A stretch of DNA of 64,000 nucleotides from NCBI RefSeq assembly GCF_001746295.1, contig NZ_MJAH01000003.1, positions 554,575-618,574 of the forward strand. The letters are read 5' to 3'. The notes under the pieces are model-generated. The model made no database searches and had not been told where the DNA came from. It saw only the letters and a list, made by a program, of their open reading frames with translations. The position numbers and the translations under genes were made by a program. Each line of letters opens with the position of its first letter. Within the stretch, counting starts at the first letter, position 1. This DNA comes from Streptomyces sp. LUP47B (GTDB taxonomy: Bacteria > Actinomycetota > Actinomycetes > Streptomycetales > Streptomycetaceae). Below are positions 33,944 through 43,115 of this stretch, one piece after another.

Positions 33944-35203
33944 TTATGTCGGGCCATGAGCCGCCGCCGGAACACGGGTCCGGACAGCCTGGATGACGAA
34001 CCCGCTGCGCACTCGCGCCGGCATGCGGGTCAGCGGGATCCGCATGTCCTGTTCGGGCACGTCGTACTCCAGCCGGGCCAGCCGCGGTCCGAGGGCCGCC
34101 AACAGCGCCACCGTGATGTCCTCGCCGGGGCAGCGGTGGCCGGTGGCCCGGTCCGCGCCGCCCTGCGGAACGAGTTCGTCGCGATGCGGCGGCCGCCCCA
34201 CGAAGCGCTGCGGGGCGAAGGCGTACGGCTCGTCCCAGAGGTCGGGATCGTGGTTCTGCCCGTACAGGTCGAGCAGGATCAGGGTGCCGGCCGGGATCGG
34301 CTCGCCCTGCCACTCCAGATCTGTCACGGCCCGGCTGCCGAGGAAGGGCGCGAAGGGGTAGAAGCGCCGCAGCTCGTGGGCGAAGGCCACGGCGTAGGCG
34401 GGATCGTCCCCGCTCAGCCGTTCCTTGACTCCGGGGGTGCGCAGTGCGTGACCGGCGTAGGCGACGAACCAGCACACGGCGACGGTGGGACGGATGACAT
34501 TGAGCAGTTCGACCGCGGCGGTGTGCGGGTCCAGGAGCCGGCCGTCGGCGTCCCGGTGGCGGACCACCGTCTCCAGCGCCGATCCGGCCGGAGCGGTGGC
34601 GCGCCCCGCCCGTACCTCTTCGACCAGGCCTCCCAGCCAGGCCTCACTGCGAGCCCGCGCCCTGCGTGCTTGCCAGTGGCGCGGTCCCGGCGTGGCGAAG
34701 CCGTCGACCATGGCGACAAGGTCCCGGGCCGTGGAATCCGCGTCGGCCAAGGGGATGCCGGCCCACTGGCACACTCCCCGGGTGAGAATCCGGCTCGCCT
34801 CGTCGAACAGGACGACCGGGCGGTGGGACCACGACTCCACCGCCTCGTCCCACACCGCCGTGACGCGGTCGACCAGCGCGGAGACCGTCTGCGGCCCGGT
34901 GAGCAGGGAGAGGAACACTCCCTTGCGTTCGCGGTGTTCCTGCCCGTAGAGGGTGTGCACGGCTCCGTGACCGAACAGAGTGCTCAGCACCGGACCGGGA
35001 AGCGCCGTACCGCGCTCCACATGCCGTTCGTCGTAGAAGAACCGCACCGCTTCCGGGCCGTGCAGGGCGACGGCGTGCTGTCCCATCAGTCGGGTGCGCA
35101 CGAGTGGCGCAGTGGTATGGAGTCGACGGTCGGGCAGCCAGGTGTACCCCTTGGCGAGAAGTGCGAGCGAGCTGTCGGCAATCGGCGGACGACTCTGATT
35201 CAT
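33944..35203 (-). CDS. CYP152-like cytochrome P450 (fatty-acid peroxygenase type)
   Basis: A 419-residue P450. The haem ligand is Cys358 in TGHRCPGEDI. The I-helix carries NVIRPTVAVCW with Arg238-Pro239 instead of the acid-alcohol pair; this Arg-Pro is the mark of CYP152 peroxygenases, which use hydrogen peroxide directly and bind fatty-acid carboxylate through the Arg. The B-helix segment AVHTLYGQEHRERK has His83 where this family varies between Gln and His. The length fits the family. No redox partner gene is near, consistent with peroxide use. I see no Shine-Dalgarno at the ATG at 35203. Confidence 0.8.
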   Translation of the reverse strand: MNQSRPPIADSSLALLAKGYTWLPDRRLHTTAPLVRTRLMGQHAVALHGPEAVRFFYDERHVERGTALPGPVLSTLFGHGAVHTLYGQEHRERKGVFLSLLTGPQTVSALVDRVTAVWDEAVESWSHRPVVLFDEASRILTRGVCQWAGIPLADADSTARDLVAMVDGFATPGPRHWQARRARARSEAWLGGLVEEVRAGRATAPAGSALETVVRHRDADGRLLDPHTAAVELLNVIRPTVAVCWFVAYAGHALRTPGVKERLSGDDPAYAVAFAHELRRFYPFAPFLGSRAVTDLEWQGEPIPAGTLILLDLYGQNHDPDLWDEPYAFAPQRFVGRPPHRDELVPQGGADRATGHRCPGEDITVALLAALGPRLARLEYDVPEQDMRIPLTRMPARVRSGFVIQAVRTRVPAAAHGPT

Positions 35204-35284
35204 GGCGTGGCGGGTGCCCGCCGTCCCCGGCTGGAAACGCGGGCCTGACCGTACGCCCAGGGCTCAAGGCTGGTGCGGCGCTGT

Positions 35285-36244
35285 CTACGTGCCGCCTCTG
35301 GCCATACGGCGTACCTGCTGCGCGCTCTCGTGTGCCGCTCGCTCGGCCTGGGCGAGGGCGTCGGCGGCGGACCGGCTGTGTTCCTCGGCTTCCTGCTGTG
35401 CGTTCTCGGCCTGCCGGTACTTCTCGCGTGCCTGCTGCATCTGCTCCTCGATGGCGGACATCCGTCGGCGAGCCTGTTCGGTGCGCTTGCGTGCCCGCTG
35501 CAGCTCGGCGTCGACGTCCGCCTGGCGTGCCCGCTCTTCACGCAGGCGCTCCTCGGCCGCCTCGGCGGCCTCCCGCGCCCGGGCCAGCTGCTCCTGACGG
35601 GCGCGGCGCCGCTCGGCGAGTTCGTCCTTGGAGGACCGTGCCGGAGACGGAGACGCGAGGCGACTGCGCTTGCCCGGTTTCTTGGCCACTGGAGCGTTGT
35701 CCGGGCGGAACTCCGAGGGCGGGGTGAGGGCGTTGACCAGGCGGCCGCTCGCCCACTGACCGGCTGCGTCCGGATCTGCGAGTACGGCGCGCAGGGTCTC
35801 TTCCAGGTCCTGCTGGACCGGTTGCGACAGCCGTTGCCCGGCATCGCGGGCGAGCTGGGCGGTCTGCCGGGACAGGGCGGAGACGACGTGGCGGCGCTGT
35901 GTGGAGAGATCTTTGAGGCTTTCGGCGTCCAGGGCGTGATAGGCCTCGCGCAGCGCGCGCCCCAGTTCCAGGAACTTCCGGCTCTCTTCCGGCTGGGAGC
36001 GCAGCAGGAGGTTGGCCGCCCAGGCCGCGAGGGTGGGTCGGCGGGCGGCGCGGATGCGGCGGGCATCGTCCGCCCGGCCGGCTGTTCTCGCGGCGAGGGC
36101 CAGCGTCTCCCGTCGGGCGACGAAGTCGGACGGCGGCGTGGTGTAGAGGTCGTCGAGGACGGCTTCCACGTCGGGATCTTCGCCGCCCCGGCGGCCTGTG
36201 CGCGCGTTCAGAGTCTCCACACCTCCGGCTCGCCCGCGGCCCAC
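35285..36244 (-). CDS. actinobacterial coiled-coil protein of unknown function
   Basis: About 310 residues. The conserved N-terminal half includes LDDLYTTPPSDFVARRETLALAARTAG, then RRPTLAAWAANLLLRSQPEESRKFLELG and LSTQRRHVVSAL. A Pro/Ser linker follows near 190, and the second half (ELAERRRARQEQLARAREAAEAAEE onward) is a long charged coiled coil. This architecture is widespread in Streptomyces with no known role. The start is uncertain: GTG at 36244, or a GTG at 36220 closer to a GGAGG. It overlaps the end of the small gene upstream. Confidence 0.72.
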   Translation of the reverse strand: MGRGRAGGVETLNARTGRRGGEDPDVEAVLDDLYTTPPSDFVARRETLALAARTAGRADDARRIRAARRPTLAAWAANLLLRSQPEESRKFLELGRALREAYHALDAESLKDLSTQRRHVVSALSRQTAQLARDAGQRLSQPVQQDLEETLRAVLADPDAAGQWASGRLVNALTPPSEFRPDNAPVAKKPGKRSRLASPSPARSSKDELAERRRARQEQLARAREAAEAAEERLREERARQADVDAELQRARKRTEQARRRMSAIEEQMQQAREKYRQAENAQQEAEEHSRSAADALAQAERAAHESAQQVRRMARGGT

Positions 36245-36405
36245 TCGATCCGTCCCGGCTCGACGACGTCCAGCACGTCCCGGCCGGTCAGGCCCGAGTT
36301 CGGCGCGAGCACGGTGAGGGCATGGACGCTGAAGGCCGCGCCGGGCATCTGACCACCGATGCCCACCCTGCGTCTGCCCGCCCCGGACGGTGGGCAGACG
36401 ATCAT
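36208..36405 (-). CDS. small conserved Streptomyces protein
   Basis: A 65-residue protein MIVCPPSGAGRRRVGIGG, then AFSVHALTVLAPNSGLTGRDVLDVV and IEWAAGEPEVWRL. It resembles a small Streptomyces family I remember as having a RRVRxGGEILGTAYS and IEWxGGxPxVW pattern. Its 3' end overlaps the coiled-coil gene, suggesting coupling. An ATG at 36423 also has a ribosome site (GAGG). Function unknown. Confidence 0.5.
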   Translation of the reverse strand: MIVCPPSGAGRRRVGIGGQMPGAAFSVHALTVLAPNSGLTGRDVLDVVEPGRIEWAAGEPEVWRL

Positions 36406-36594
36406 GCGGCGCCTCGTCGACATGGCACCAGCCTCACGCGCGCCTCACGGCCCCGCATCCCGACCGCGTCTGGATGACGGCGCTCGCACTGACCGACCCG
36501 CGACACGGTCGCGGGCACGGTCCGCTTCACCGCCGCGGGTGCCGGCAGCCGGCGTCCGCCCTGGCCTCGACGGCGCCCGGTCCCGATCTGGGCA

Positions 36595-36715
36595 CCGGCC
36601 CGCACCCATCGCGAAGAGACAGATCTGTAGCTCGAGTCCGTCCTCGAACCCGGCGTCCGCGTCGCTGAACGCCAGATACGGGACGATGGAGGTCAGGAAG
36701 GGATCCGCCCAGTGC
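36595..36715 (-). pseudogene. possible TetR C-terminal remnant
   Basis: The minus-strand frame HWADPFLTSIVPYLAFSDADA followed by GFEDGLELQICLFAM resembles the end of TetR regulators (a loop followed by FExGLexlLDGL). No DNA-binding part remains. The rest of the 36424-36854 spacer shows no recognisable gene. Confidence 0.3.
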
Positions 36716-36854
36716 GTGGAACCGTCGACGTTGCCGCACTCGTTCGGGGCCCGTCGCGCTCACGGTGAGCGAAAACCCAGCTTCCCGGACCGCACCCACC
36801 TGGCGAGGCTCCTACCAGAGCTATGGGCCAATTTTCCTGTAGCGGCTGCCCTTT

Positions 36855-37283
36855 TCAGGCCTGCAGCTGGGCGAAGAGCGTTGCCAGGTCGATGAGGCCC
36901 CAGTGGTCGGTGAGCTTCCCTTCGGCCACCTTGAACATGCGGACTTCCAGCACCTTGATCGATCGGCCGGTGGCGGGAGTGCCGTTGAACGGTCCGGTGT
37001 TCGTGCCGGTGAGGACGAAGGTGATCGCGAACCAATCGCCCTCGGCGACGACACGGACCGGCGTGGCGGCGAAGTCGGGGACCGCGTCGAGGAACGACGC
37101 CAGCACCGCGCGGGTCTCCTCGACGCCGGAGGTTGTGCCGTCCGCGGCGTGGTTACGGAAGTCCGGCGCGTAGAGGGCGAACAGGGCGTCGAGGTCACGA
37201 AGGTTGACGCGCCTGACGTACTCATCGGCAAGTCGGTGCGAGTCGGCGGTTGACGTGCCGATTTCGACGTCTGAGGAAGACAT
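36855..37283 (-). CDS. ester cyclase / SnoaL-like polyketide cyclase
   Basis: A 142-residue SnoaL-like protein: RLADEYVRRVNLRDLDALFALYAPDFRNHAADG, the strand VVAEGDWFAITFVLTGTNTGPFNG and VLEVRMFKVAEGKLTDHWGLIDLATLFAQL. The WGLxDxxxLxxQL end is diagnostic of the family. GGAG lies seven bases before the ATG at 37283; a longer upstream frame looks non-coding. It probably acts on a small carbonyl or ring substrate, but many members have no known activity. Confidence 0.83.
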   Translation of the reverse strand: MSSSDVEIGTSTADSHRLADEYVRRVNLRDLDALFALYAPDFRNHAADGTTSGVEETRAVLASFLDAVPDFAATPVRVVAEGDWFAITFVLTGTNTGPFNGTPATGRSIKVLEVRMFKVAEGKLTDHWGLIDLATLFAQLQA

Positions 37284-37722
37284 GTGCTTCTCCAATGTGG
37301 AGGGACGGAGCGGCTCCGCCGGGGTGATGGACAGCGGAACAGGGTCGAACCGTGAGCTGTACGGGGTCACCATCGGGCCCGGGCCCTGGGTCGCTCGGCG
37401 GTGGTTATTGGCGGTCGGATCAGGCGGCACTTCGCACGCCCAGCAGGTGCCTCTGACCCCGTGTCAGCGGTTCGCCGCCCGAGTCGCGTGCCGACGTTTC
37501 GGTCGGCGTGGTCAGTTGGCGAGGAAGTTGGCCCCTCGGCGGCGGAAGCCTTGACGTGCTGCAGCGGCGTCCCGGACGGCCGTCATGGCGTCAGGGACAA
37601 TGAGGCTCCCGGTCCGCCGGACTGCCCCGACCGCCTGCTCAAATCCATTGAGTGCCGCTTCGGCACGCCGTCGAAGTGAACTCGACAGCACCGGCCCCCC
37701 ATGGGCGGTTCTCTGGTGAGCG
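37284..37722. other. 439-bp spacer on the minus-strand side
   Basis: A minus-strand frame near 37660-37520 reads FEQAVGAVRRTGSLIVPDAMTAVRDAAAA and ends GANFLAN before a stop; it could be the tail of a lost gene, but I cannot name it. Otherwise nothing is visible. Confidence 0.3.
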
Positions 37723-38355
37723 TCAGACCTGTGCTCCCTTGAATGCGGTGACGATCTCGTCGGCGCTCACGATGGCGTGGGCGTAGGACGGGCCGTTGAG
37801 GTCGTGGGCCGCGTGCAGCATTTCCCGGGTCCATGCGGCGGTCGCTCCGCGTACCAGGGTCACGTGGTAGCCGAGTTCCATGGCGTAGCGGCTGGTCGAC
37901 TCGATGCAGGTGTTTGCCAGCATGCCGACGGTCACCACATGGGTGATGCCGTGCTGCTTGAGCTGGAGGTCGAGATCGGTGTTGGCGAACCCGCTCTGTC
38001 CCCAGTGCTCGTGGACGACGACGTCGTTGTCCTGGGGAACGAAGTCCGGGTGCCAGTCGCCGCCCCAGGCTCCGTCTTCGAAGACTCGGTTCTGGTTGCC
38101 GCCGGCCTGGTCCGCGGTGAGGAAGTTCCAGTTCGCGTAGTTGCCCTCGCGCCAGCGGCGGTGCGGGACGACGAAGACCTGGATGCCGGCCGCACGCGCG
38201 GCGGCCGTCACCGCGCGCAGATTGTCGAGCAGGCCGACCTCCGTGGCCACCTCTTCGACCAGGGGCCACAGCTTCCCCCCTTCGGAGAGGAAGTCGTTGT
38301 AGGGGTCCATCAGGAGCAGCCCTGTGTGCGCCGGCTCGTACTGCGTGTCGGTCAT
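37723..38355 (-). CDS. isochorismatase-family hydrolase
   Basis: A 210-residue cysteine-hydrolase-fold protein. Asp17 is in LLLMDPYNDF and Cys150 in GMLANTCIESTSRYAMELGY. The catalytic-lysine position reads VVHEHWGQSGF, so His/Glu/His replaces the expected Lys; activity may differ from the first isochorismatase at 0.4 kb. GGAGGAACGACTC precedes the ATG. It diverges from an HxlR regulator, its likely controller. Confidence 0.83.
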   Translation of the reverse strand: MTDTQYEPAHTGLLLMDPYNDFLSEGGKLWPLVEEVATEVGLLDNLRAVTAAARAAGIQVFVVPHRRWREGNYANWNFLTADQAGGNQNRVFEDGAWGGDWHPDFVPQDNDVVVHEHWGQSGFANTDLDLQLKQHGITHVVTVGMLANTCIESTSRYAMELGYHVTLVRGATAAWTREMLHAAHDLNGPSYAHAIVSADEIVTAFKGAQV

Positions 38356-38441
38356 GAGTCGTTCCTCCAGAAGGGCCAAGGGGTCCAGGTCCTGTGCCGC
38401 GGACGCTCGCTCGGCCCATCCACACCGTAACTCAATAAATC

Positions 38442-38467
38442 ATAGTTACCAACTCTATTTTTCATAG
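38442..38467. promoter_or_regulatory. AT-rich divergent promoter with ATAG/CTAT repeats
   Basis: ATAG (38442), CTAT (38454) and ATAG (38464) form two nested inverted repeats in an AT-rich island that contrasts sharply with the surrounding GC. It lies 57 bases before the HxlR start and 87 before the hydrolase start, a good place for HxlR binding. Confidence 0.5.
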
Positions 38468-38523
38468 GGATTCGTTCGATCTCTGCGATGATGGGAACGG
38501 AACGAGTTCACGAGGAGGACGAC

Positions 38524-39042
38524 ATGGGCGGCTGGTCGGAGATCACGAGCACGGAGTGCCCCATCGCGCGTTCGAGCGCGGTGATCGGGGACCGCTGGAC
38601 GCTGGTGATCATGCGCGAGCTGACCATGGGCAACCGCCGCTTCGACTCGCTACAGGTCCAGACCCTGGCTTCGCCGCAGATGCTGACCAACCGCCTCAAG
38701 CGACTGGAGGCCGACGGCATGGTCGAGCGCCGGGCCTACAGCGCGAAACCCCGCCGCTACGAGTACCACCTGACCGCAAAGGGCGAGGCCTTCGCCTCGG
38801 TGCTGCTCGCCCTGCGGGCATGGGGCGAGACATGGTGCAAGGAGCCCGGGGAAGGCATTGCCGTCCACCACATCCACCAGGCATGCGGGCGCGAGGTGGG
38901 CCTGAGCGGCACCGTGTGTGAGGGGTGCGGCGAGCCCTTCACCATGGACGAAGTACTTGGTGAACTCAGCCCGGCCTTCGCGCGCGAACGCGAGGACAGG
39001 AGCACAGCGGCCAGGCAGGATGCCGAAGCCCGCTCAACCTGA
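38524..39042 (+). CDS. HxlR family transcriptional regulator
   Basis: A 172-residue winged-helix regulator: CPIARSSAVIGDRWTLVIMRELTMGNRRFD, ASPQMLTNRLKRLEADGMVER and the wing PRRYEYHLTAKGE. The cysteine at the start of the helix is the redox or aldehyde-sensing residue in relatives. The C-terminal tail has a Cys-rich motif (ACGREVG, then CEGCGEPF) that could bind zinc. GAGGAGGACGAC precedes the ATG at 38524. Confidence 0.87.
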   Translation: MGGWSEITSTECPIARSSAVIGDRWTLVIMRELTMGNRRFDSLQVQTLASPQMLTNRLKRLEADGMVERRAYSAKPRRYEYHLTAKGEAFASVLLALRAWGETWCKEPGEGIAVHHIHQACGREVGLSGTVCEGCGEPFTMDEVLGELSPAFAREREDRSTAARQDAEARST

Positions 39043-39342
39043 CGTCAGCTGTCGCCGAAGGGGCACAAGCGGTTGACCGCAGCCGAGCTGTCGCCCGACC
39101 AAGGACTGCAAGAGGGTGTCCGTGGCGGCCGGCGCGTCAGATGAGCGACTCTCGGCGGGCTGCTCCATCGCCGCTTCACACGCGAGGATTTCATGAGGAT
39201 CCCTCCACGGGCAGCACTCACCCGCGATGCGCATCCAATCGACGAGCCGCCTTTCGCCCACCCCGGCAGCTGCAGGCTCTTTCCGTGCCTGCCTGCCTCT
39301 CAGTCGGCCACGCCGCCGCCGTAAAAGGTGGAGGGCGCGGGT
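39043..39342. other. spacer
   Basis: No gene recognised. It separates the HxlR gene from an OYE relic on the other strand. Confidence 0.35.
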
Positions 39343-39465
39343 GTTCAGCCGCGCACCAGTGCGTATGCGCTCGACGAGATCGGCGCTGGTGAGTGCCATC
39401 ACGCCGACGGCGACCATGTCGGCGATGCCGTCTTCGATGTCCGTGGCGCTGATGGTGATGTCGGT
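39343..39465 (-). pseudogene. Old Yellow Enzyme (NADH:flavin oxidoreductase) C-terminal remnant
   Basis: The frame TDITISATDIEDGIADMVAV followed by GVMALTSADLVERIRTGARLN matches the last barrel strand and helix of OYE proteins (GxADxVAxGRxxLxxPDLxxRxRTGxxLN), with the active-site-proximal GR replaced by GV. Everything N-terminal is gone. Likely an inactive fragment. Confidence 0.45.
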
Positions 39466-39553
39466 GCCGGCACGGTTCCGGACGGGACCGGGTGACAGCC
39501 CCGAGGCGCCGGCAGTGCGCAGGGAACCCGTGGCGCCGGAGACAGCCCTGCTT

Positions 39554-41116
39554 CTAGGACAGTTCGCGCTTGAGGATCTTCCCGGTCGAGGTCATGGGCA
39601 GGGCGTCGACGAACTCGACGATGCGGGGGTATTTGTAGCCTGCGAACTGCTCCTTTCCCCAGGCTGTCAGCTCAGCCTCAGTCGTACTGTCCCCGGCCTT
39701 CTTGACGATGACGGCCTTGATCTCTTCCCCGTGACTGACGTGCGGAACTCCGATGACAGCGACCAAGGAGACTGCGGGGTGCTCCATGAGCACCTCCTCG
39801 AGCTCGCGCGGGTAGACGTTGAACCCGCCGCGGATGATCATGTCCTTGGAGCGGTCGATGACGGAGTAGAAGCCGTCCGCGTCCTTGCGAGCCAGATCTC
39901 CGGTGCGGAACCATCCTTGGTTGATGGCCTCCGAAGTCGCCTCGGGGCGCTTGTAGTAGCCCTTCATGACGTTGTAGCCCTTGATCGCGATCTCGCCGAC
40001 CGCACCGGGGTCGTCTTCCACATCCGACCAGTCGTCGTTGATGAGCTTCATCCGGACCCCGTCAATGGGCCGGCCGATCGATCCGACACGCGGCTCCTCG
40101 CCGTACTTGGCGAACGACGCGATCGCCGCCGTCTCCGAGAGCCCGTAGCCCTCGAGGATCGTCACACCGAAACGCTTCTTGAACTCGTGATGGATCTTCG
40201 CGGGAAGCGCGGAACCACCGGACACGGCGATGCGCAGGCCGGCGGCCAGCCGGGCGACGTCAACGCTGTCGTCGAGCGCATCGAGCAGGCCCCAGTACAT
40301 GGTCGGTACGCCGCCGAAGAAGGTCACGTCATGGTCGAGCATGAGCTCCAGCGCCTCTCGGGCGGAGAACCTGGCTTGCAGGACGAGTGTGCCGCCGAAC
40401 CCAATCGCGCCGTTCTGGATGACCATCTGGCCGAACGCATGGAACAGCGGAAGGACGCACAGGTAGACGTCAGGCGTCACAGGGTCCGACTCGAACAGCT
40501 GGACACCAGCTCGGGCAATGTCGTACACATTCCGGTGTCTGAGCTCTGCTCCCTTGGGCTGCCCGGTGGTACCGGACGTGTAGAGGATGACCGCGGTGTC
40601 GTCGTCGGCCCGCTCGACCGTCTCGAACGTCTCTGGCTGCCCGGCGACAGCGGGGGCGTAGATCTGGTCCGGGGTGACGCCGTCCACAGTTGCGCCGCTG
40701 CCGATGAGGAAGAAGTGCGCGGCATGGTCGGCGTCCTGAAAGGCCGACCATGCCTCGCGCCCGATCGGGAGCTCTGCACTGCCTTCGAAGGCGAAGTACG
40801 CCGTCGCTTCGGAGTCGTTGAGGTGGTAGGCGATCTCACGCGCCTTCAGGAGCACGTTCACCGGCACGACAACCGCGCCGGCCTTGAGGATCCCGAAGTA
40901 GATCGTCGTGAACTGCGGGATGTTCGTGCAGGACAGGGCGACCTTCTCGCCGGGGCGGATGCCGCGCTCGGTCAGCAGGTTCGCCACCCGGTTCGACGCC
41001 GCGTCGAGTTCCGCGTAGGAGATTCGATCGCCACCGAAGACGATCGCGGTGCGCGCGGGATATTCCGACGCGCTGCGGGTCAGTAGACCGGACACGTTCC
41101 GGGTCGAACTTGTCAT
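39554..41116 (-). CDS. acyl-CoA synthetase (AMP-forming)
   Basis: A 520-residue adenylate-forming ligase. ATP loop ILYTSGTTGQPKGAE, A5 segment EGYGLSETAA, A7 GWFRTGDLARKD, A8 DRSKDMIIRGGFNVYP and the C-terminal catalytic lysine region MTSTGKILKRELS are all present, so it should be active. AGGAG six bases before the ATG at 41116 sets the start. It belongs to a minus-strand operon with an SDR and alpha/beta hydrolase (gap 49 bases). It activates a carboxylic acid, probably medium-chain or alicyclic. Confidence 0.88.
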   Translation of the reverse strand: MTSSTRNVSGLLTRSASEYPARTAIVFGGDRISYAELDAASNRVANLLTERGIRPGEKVALSCTNIPQFTTIYFGILKAGAVVVPVNVLLKAREIAYHLNDSEATAYFAFEGSAELPIGREAWSAFQDADHAAHFFLIGSGATVDGVTPDQIYAPAVAGQPETFETVERADDDTAVILYTSGTTGQPKGAELRHRNVYDIARAGVQLFESDPVTPDVYLCVLPLFHAFGQMVIQNGAIGFGGTLVLQARFSAREALELMLDHDVTFFGGVPTMYWGLLDALDDSVDVARLAAGLRIAVSGGSALPAKIHHEFKKRFGVTILEGYGLSETAAIASFAKYGEEPRVGSIGRPIDGVRMKLINDDWSDVEDDPGAVGEIAIKGYNVMKGYYKRPEATSEAINQGWFRTGDLARKDADGFYSVIDRSKDMIIRGGFNVYPRELEEVLMEHPAVSLVAVIGVPHVSHGEEIKAVIVKKAGDSTTEAELTAWGKEQFAGYKYPRIVEFVDALPMTSTGKILKRELS

Positions 41117-41165
41117 CAATGGCTCCTGGTCTGTGCGTAGTCGGGGCACCGAGTCCGTCCTGACG

Positions 41166-42023
41166 TCAGGTGGTCAGGAAGTCCTCGCCTTCACGCGTGT
41201 CGAGGCGTCCGAGGATGTTCTGGACGGTGCGATCCCGCGCCAGGCCGGAGTCCAACCCGGGTGCGATGAGTCCGCGGACTTTCGAGACCACGGTCCATCT
41301 GCGTGGACGAAAGACCTGTACGTCCCGGCGACACAGTCCTACGACGATGGCTTGCGCCGCTTGCTCGGCGCTGATGCGCTTGCGCAGGAACCGCGGTTGG
41401 GTGCCGAGCAGTGCCTGGGCTACGGGATCCTCGTCGAGGCCCTGCCGGGTCATGTCCGTGTTGATCACCGCGAAATACGCGGTCGTGACGCTGACGCCAT
41501 GAGCGGCGAGCTCGACTCGCAGTCCACGGCCGAGCTGTTCGACCGCCGCCTTGCTCATGGCGTACGGGATGGCGCCGGCGCCGTTGACGAACGCGAAGAC
41601 CGACGAGACCAGTACGAGCCGACCGCGGTTCTCGATGAGGCTCGGAAGGGCAGCACGGACCGTGTTGAGCGCACCCCCGACGTTCACGTCGAAGAGCCGG
41701 TCGACCACCGAAGGCGATGACGCCCGGAGGGTCACGCCCCGCCCGAGTACACCTGCGTTCGCGATCACGATGTCCAGGCGTCCTGCGTCCCTGACGACGG
41801 TCTCGACCGCTCGGGTCATGTCGCCGAGGTCGGTCACATCGCCGACCAGGTAGGTGACCCGCTCGTCGATCGCCTCGCCCGCCGCCGGGCGGTGCAGATC
41901 GATCACGAAGACCCGGGCGCCGGCGGCGGTCAGGGACCGCGCGGTCGCCGCGCCCAGGCCCCGGCCGCCACCGGTGACGAGGGCGACCTTTCCGGCGATC
42001 GACCGGTCGGGTCTCTCAGCCAC
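41166..42023 (-). CDS. SDR family oxidoreductase
   Basis: A 285-residue classical SDR: VTGGGRGLGAATARSL, IVIANAGVLGRG, catalytic YAMSK and LVLVSSVFAF. The GTG at 42023 has GGAG seven bases upstream and overlaps the hydrolase stop by eight bases, so the two are translationally coupled. A long in-frame serine-rich stretch upstream is excluded. It probably oxidises or reduces the hydroxyl/keto intermediate of the operon. Confidence 0.86.
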   Translation of the reverse strand: MAERPDRSIAGKVALVTGGGRGLGAATARSLTAAGARVFVIDLHRPAAGEAIDERVTYLVGDVTDLGDMTRAVETVVRDAGRLDIVIANAGVLGRGVTLRASSPSVVDRLFDVNVGGALNTVRAALPSLIENRGRLVLVSSVFAFVNGAGAIPYAMSKAAVEQLGRGLRVELAAHGVSVTTAYFAVINTDMTRQGLDEDPVAQALLGTQPRFLRKRISAEQAAQAIVVGLCRRDVQVFRPRRWTVVSKVRGLIAPGLDSGLARDRTVQNILGRLDTREGEDFLTT

Positions 42024-42864
42024 CGAGGAACTCCAGAACCTCGGGGACGAACTCCCGGTGGTACTGGAAGACGCCACCGTGCCCGGAGTTCGGGTAGATC
42101 TTCAGCCGGGCGTTCGGGATCCGGCGGGCCATGTCGGCCGAGTTGCTGCTCGCCACCATGAGGTCGTGATCACCGTTGGCGACGAAGACCGGCTGGGTGA
42201 TCACCGAGAGGTCGTCGGGTGCGTGCAGCCCGGCCGCGCGGATGGCCTTCAGCTGCGCGCGTCGAGCCTGCAGGGAGATCTTCTCGTCGCGATTCCGGGT
42301 GCGTTCCTTGAGCCGGGCGAGGTAGTCCTTCGCGGCCCTCTTGCCCTGCGCGTCGCGGGGGAAGAACAGGAACGTCCTGGCGTCTTTCAAGGTGAGCGCG
42401 GACTTTACGTACGCACTGACCGCGACCTTGTTGATCTCCTTGATGCCGCCGCCCCCGCGGGGACCGGTCCCGGCCAGGATGATCCGGCGCACGAGCTCGG
42501 GTGCCTGCAGGGCCACCATCTGTGCGACTCCGCCGCCGAGCGAGAACCCGAGGAGGTCGACCTTCTCGAGTCCCATCGCGCGGATGAAGGCGACGGCGTC
42601 GCGGCCCATGTCCGCGATGTCGGTCGGCACGGATCCTCCGGACGCGCCGACCCCGCGGTTGTCGAACGTGATCACCCGGTGACGGGCGGCGATGCCGTCG
42701 ATGATCCTCGGGTCCCAGTCGTCAAGGACAGCCATCAGGTGGTGCAGGAACACCACCGGAACACCGCCGGTCGGACCGAGTTCGCGATAGGCGAAGGGCA
42801 CCCCGCCGACGTCGATCGTGCGGGTGGGAACGTCGATCCACTTCGTGCTCTTTGTCGTCTTCAT
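42016..42864 (-). CDS. alpha/beta hydrolase
   Basis: A 282-residue alpha/beta hydrolase: nucleophile Ser108 in GFSLGGG, acid in NGDHDLM and His in NSGHGGVFQY. Oxyanion region VVFLHHLMAVLDDWDP. First gene of the operon hydrolase-SDR-ligase. It is clearly paralogous to the hydrolase at 57 kb (shared FAYRELGP, TFDNRGVGAS, SGHGG-x-FQY). Candidate substrates are esters, lactones or carbon-carbon bonds of ring-cleavage products. Confidence 0.86.
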   Translation of the reverse strand: MKTTKSTKWIDVPTRTIDVGGVPFAYRELGPTGGVPVVFLHHLMAVLDDWDPRIIDGIAARHRVITFDNRGVGASGGSVPTDIADMGRDAVAFIRAMGLEKVDLLGFSLGGGVAQMVALQAPELVRRIILAGTGPRGGGGIKEINKVAVSAYVKSALTLKDARTFLFFPRDAQGKRAAKDYLARLKERTRNRDEKISLQARRAQLKAIRAAGLHAPDDLSVITQPVFVANGDHDLMVASSNSADMARRIPNARLKIYPNSGHGGVFQYHREFVPEVLEFLGG

Positions 42865-42903
42865 CTGACCTCACCGGATACGGCGCGAGGACCGCGGCTC
42901 CGT

Positions 42904-42950
42904 GTAGTTATATTACGCTCGTTTGCCTTACGGTTGTAATAGATACACGC
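42904..42950. promoter_or_regulatory. AT-rich promoter/operator of the hydrolase operon
   Basis: An AT-rich island upstream of the operon contains TATTAC and, about 26 bases on, GTAATA as an inverted pair. It is the likely promoter and perhaps an operator, but no regulator gene is adjacent. Confidence 0.4.
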
Positions 42951-43115
42951 CGGAACGGGGTGGTGGCAAGGGTTGTGCACCACTGGGGTTGTCACCGAAG
43001 GCTCAGGTCCGACGAACCGTCGCGAAGACGTCTCGACCGTGCGCGCTCTTCATTCGCGGGTTCGCGGGCAAGGCGCGGGGTGATGCCTACCCAAGTCGCC
43101 ACCGGGCAGAGGAAG

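Noticed and set aside
39227..41086. A 619-codon plus-strand frame opposite the acyl-CoA ligase
   Set aside because: The minus strand carries all ligase motifs; this frame has none.
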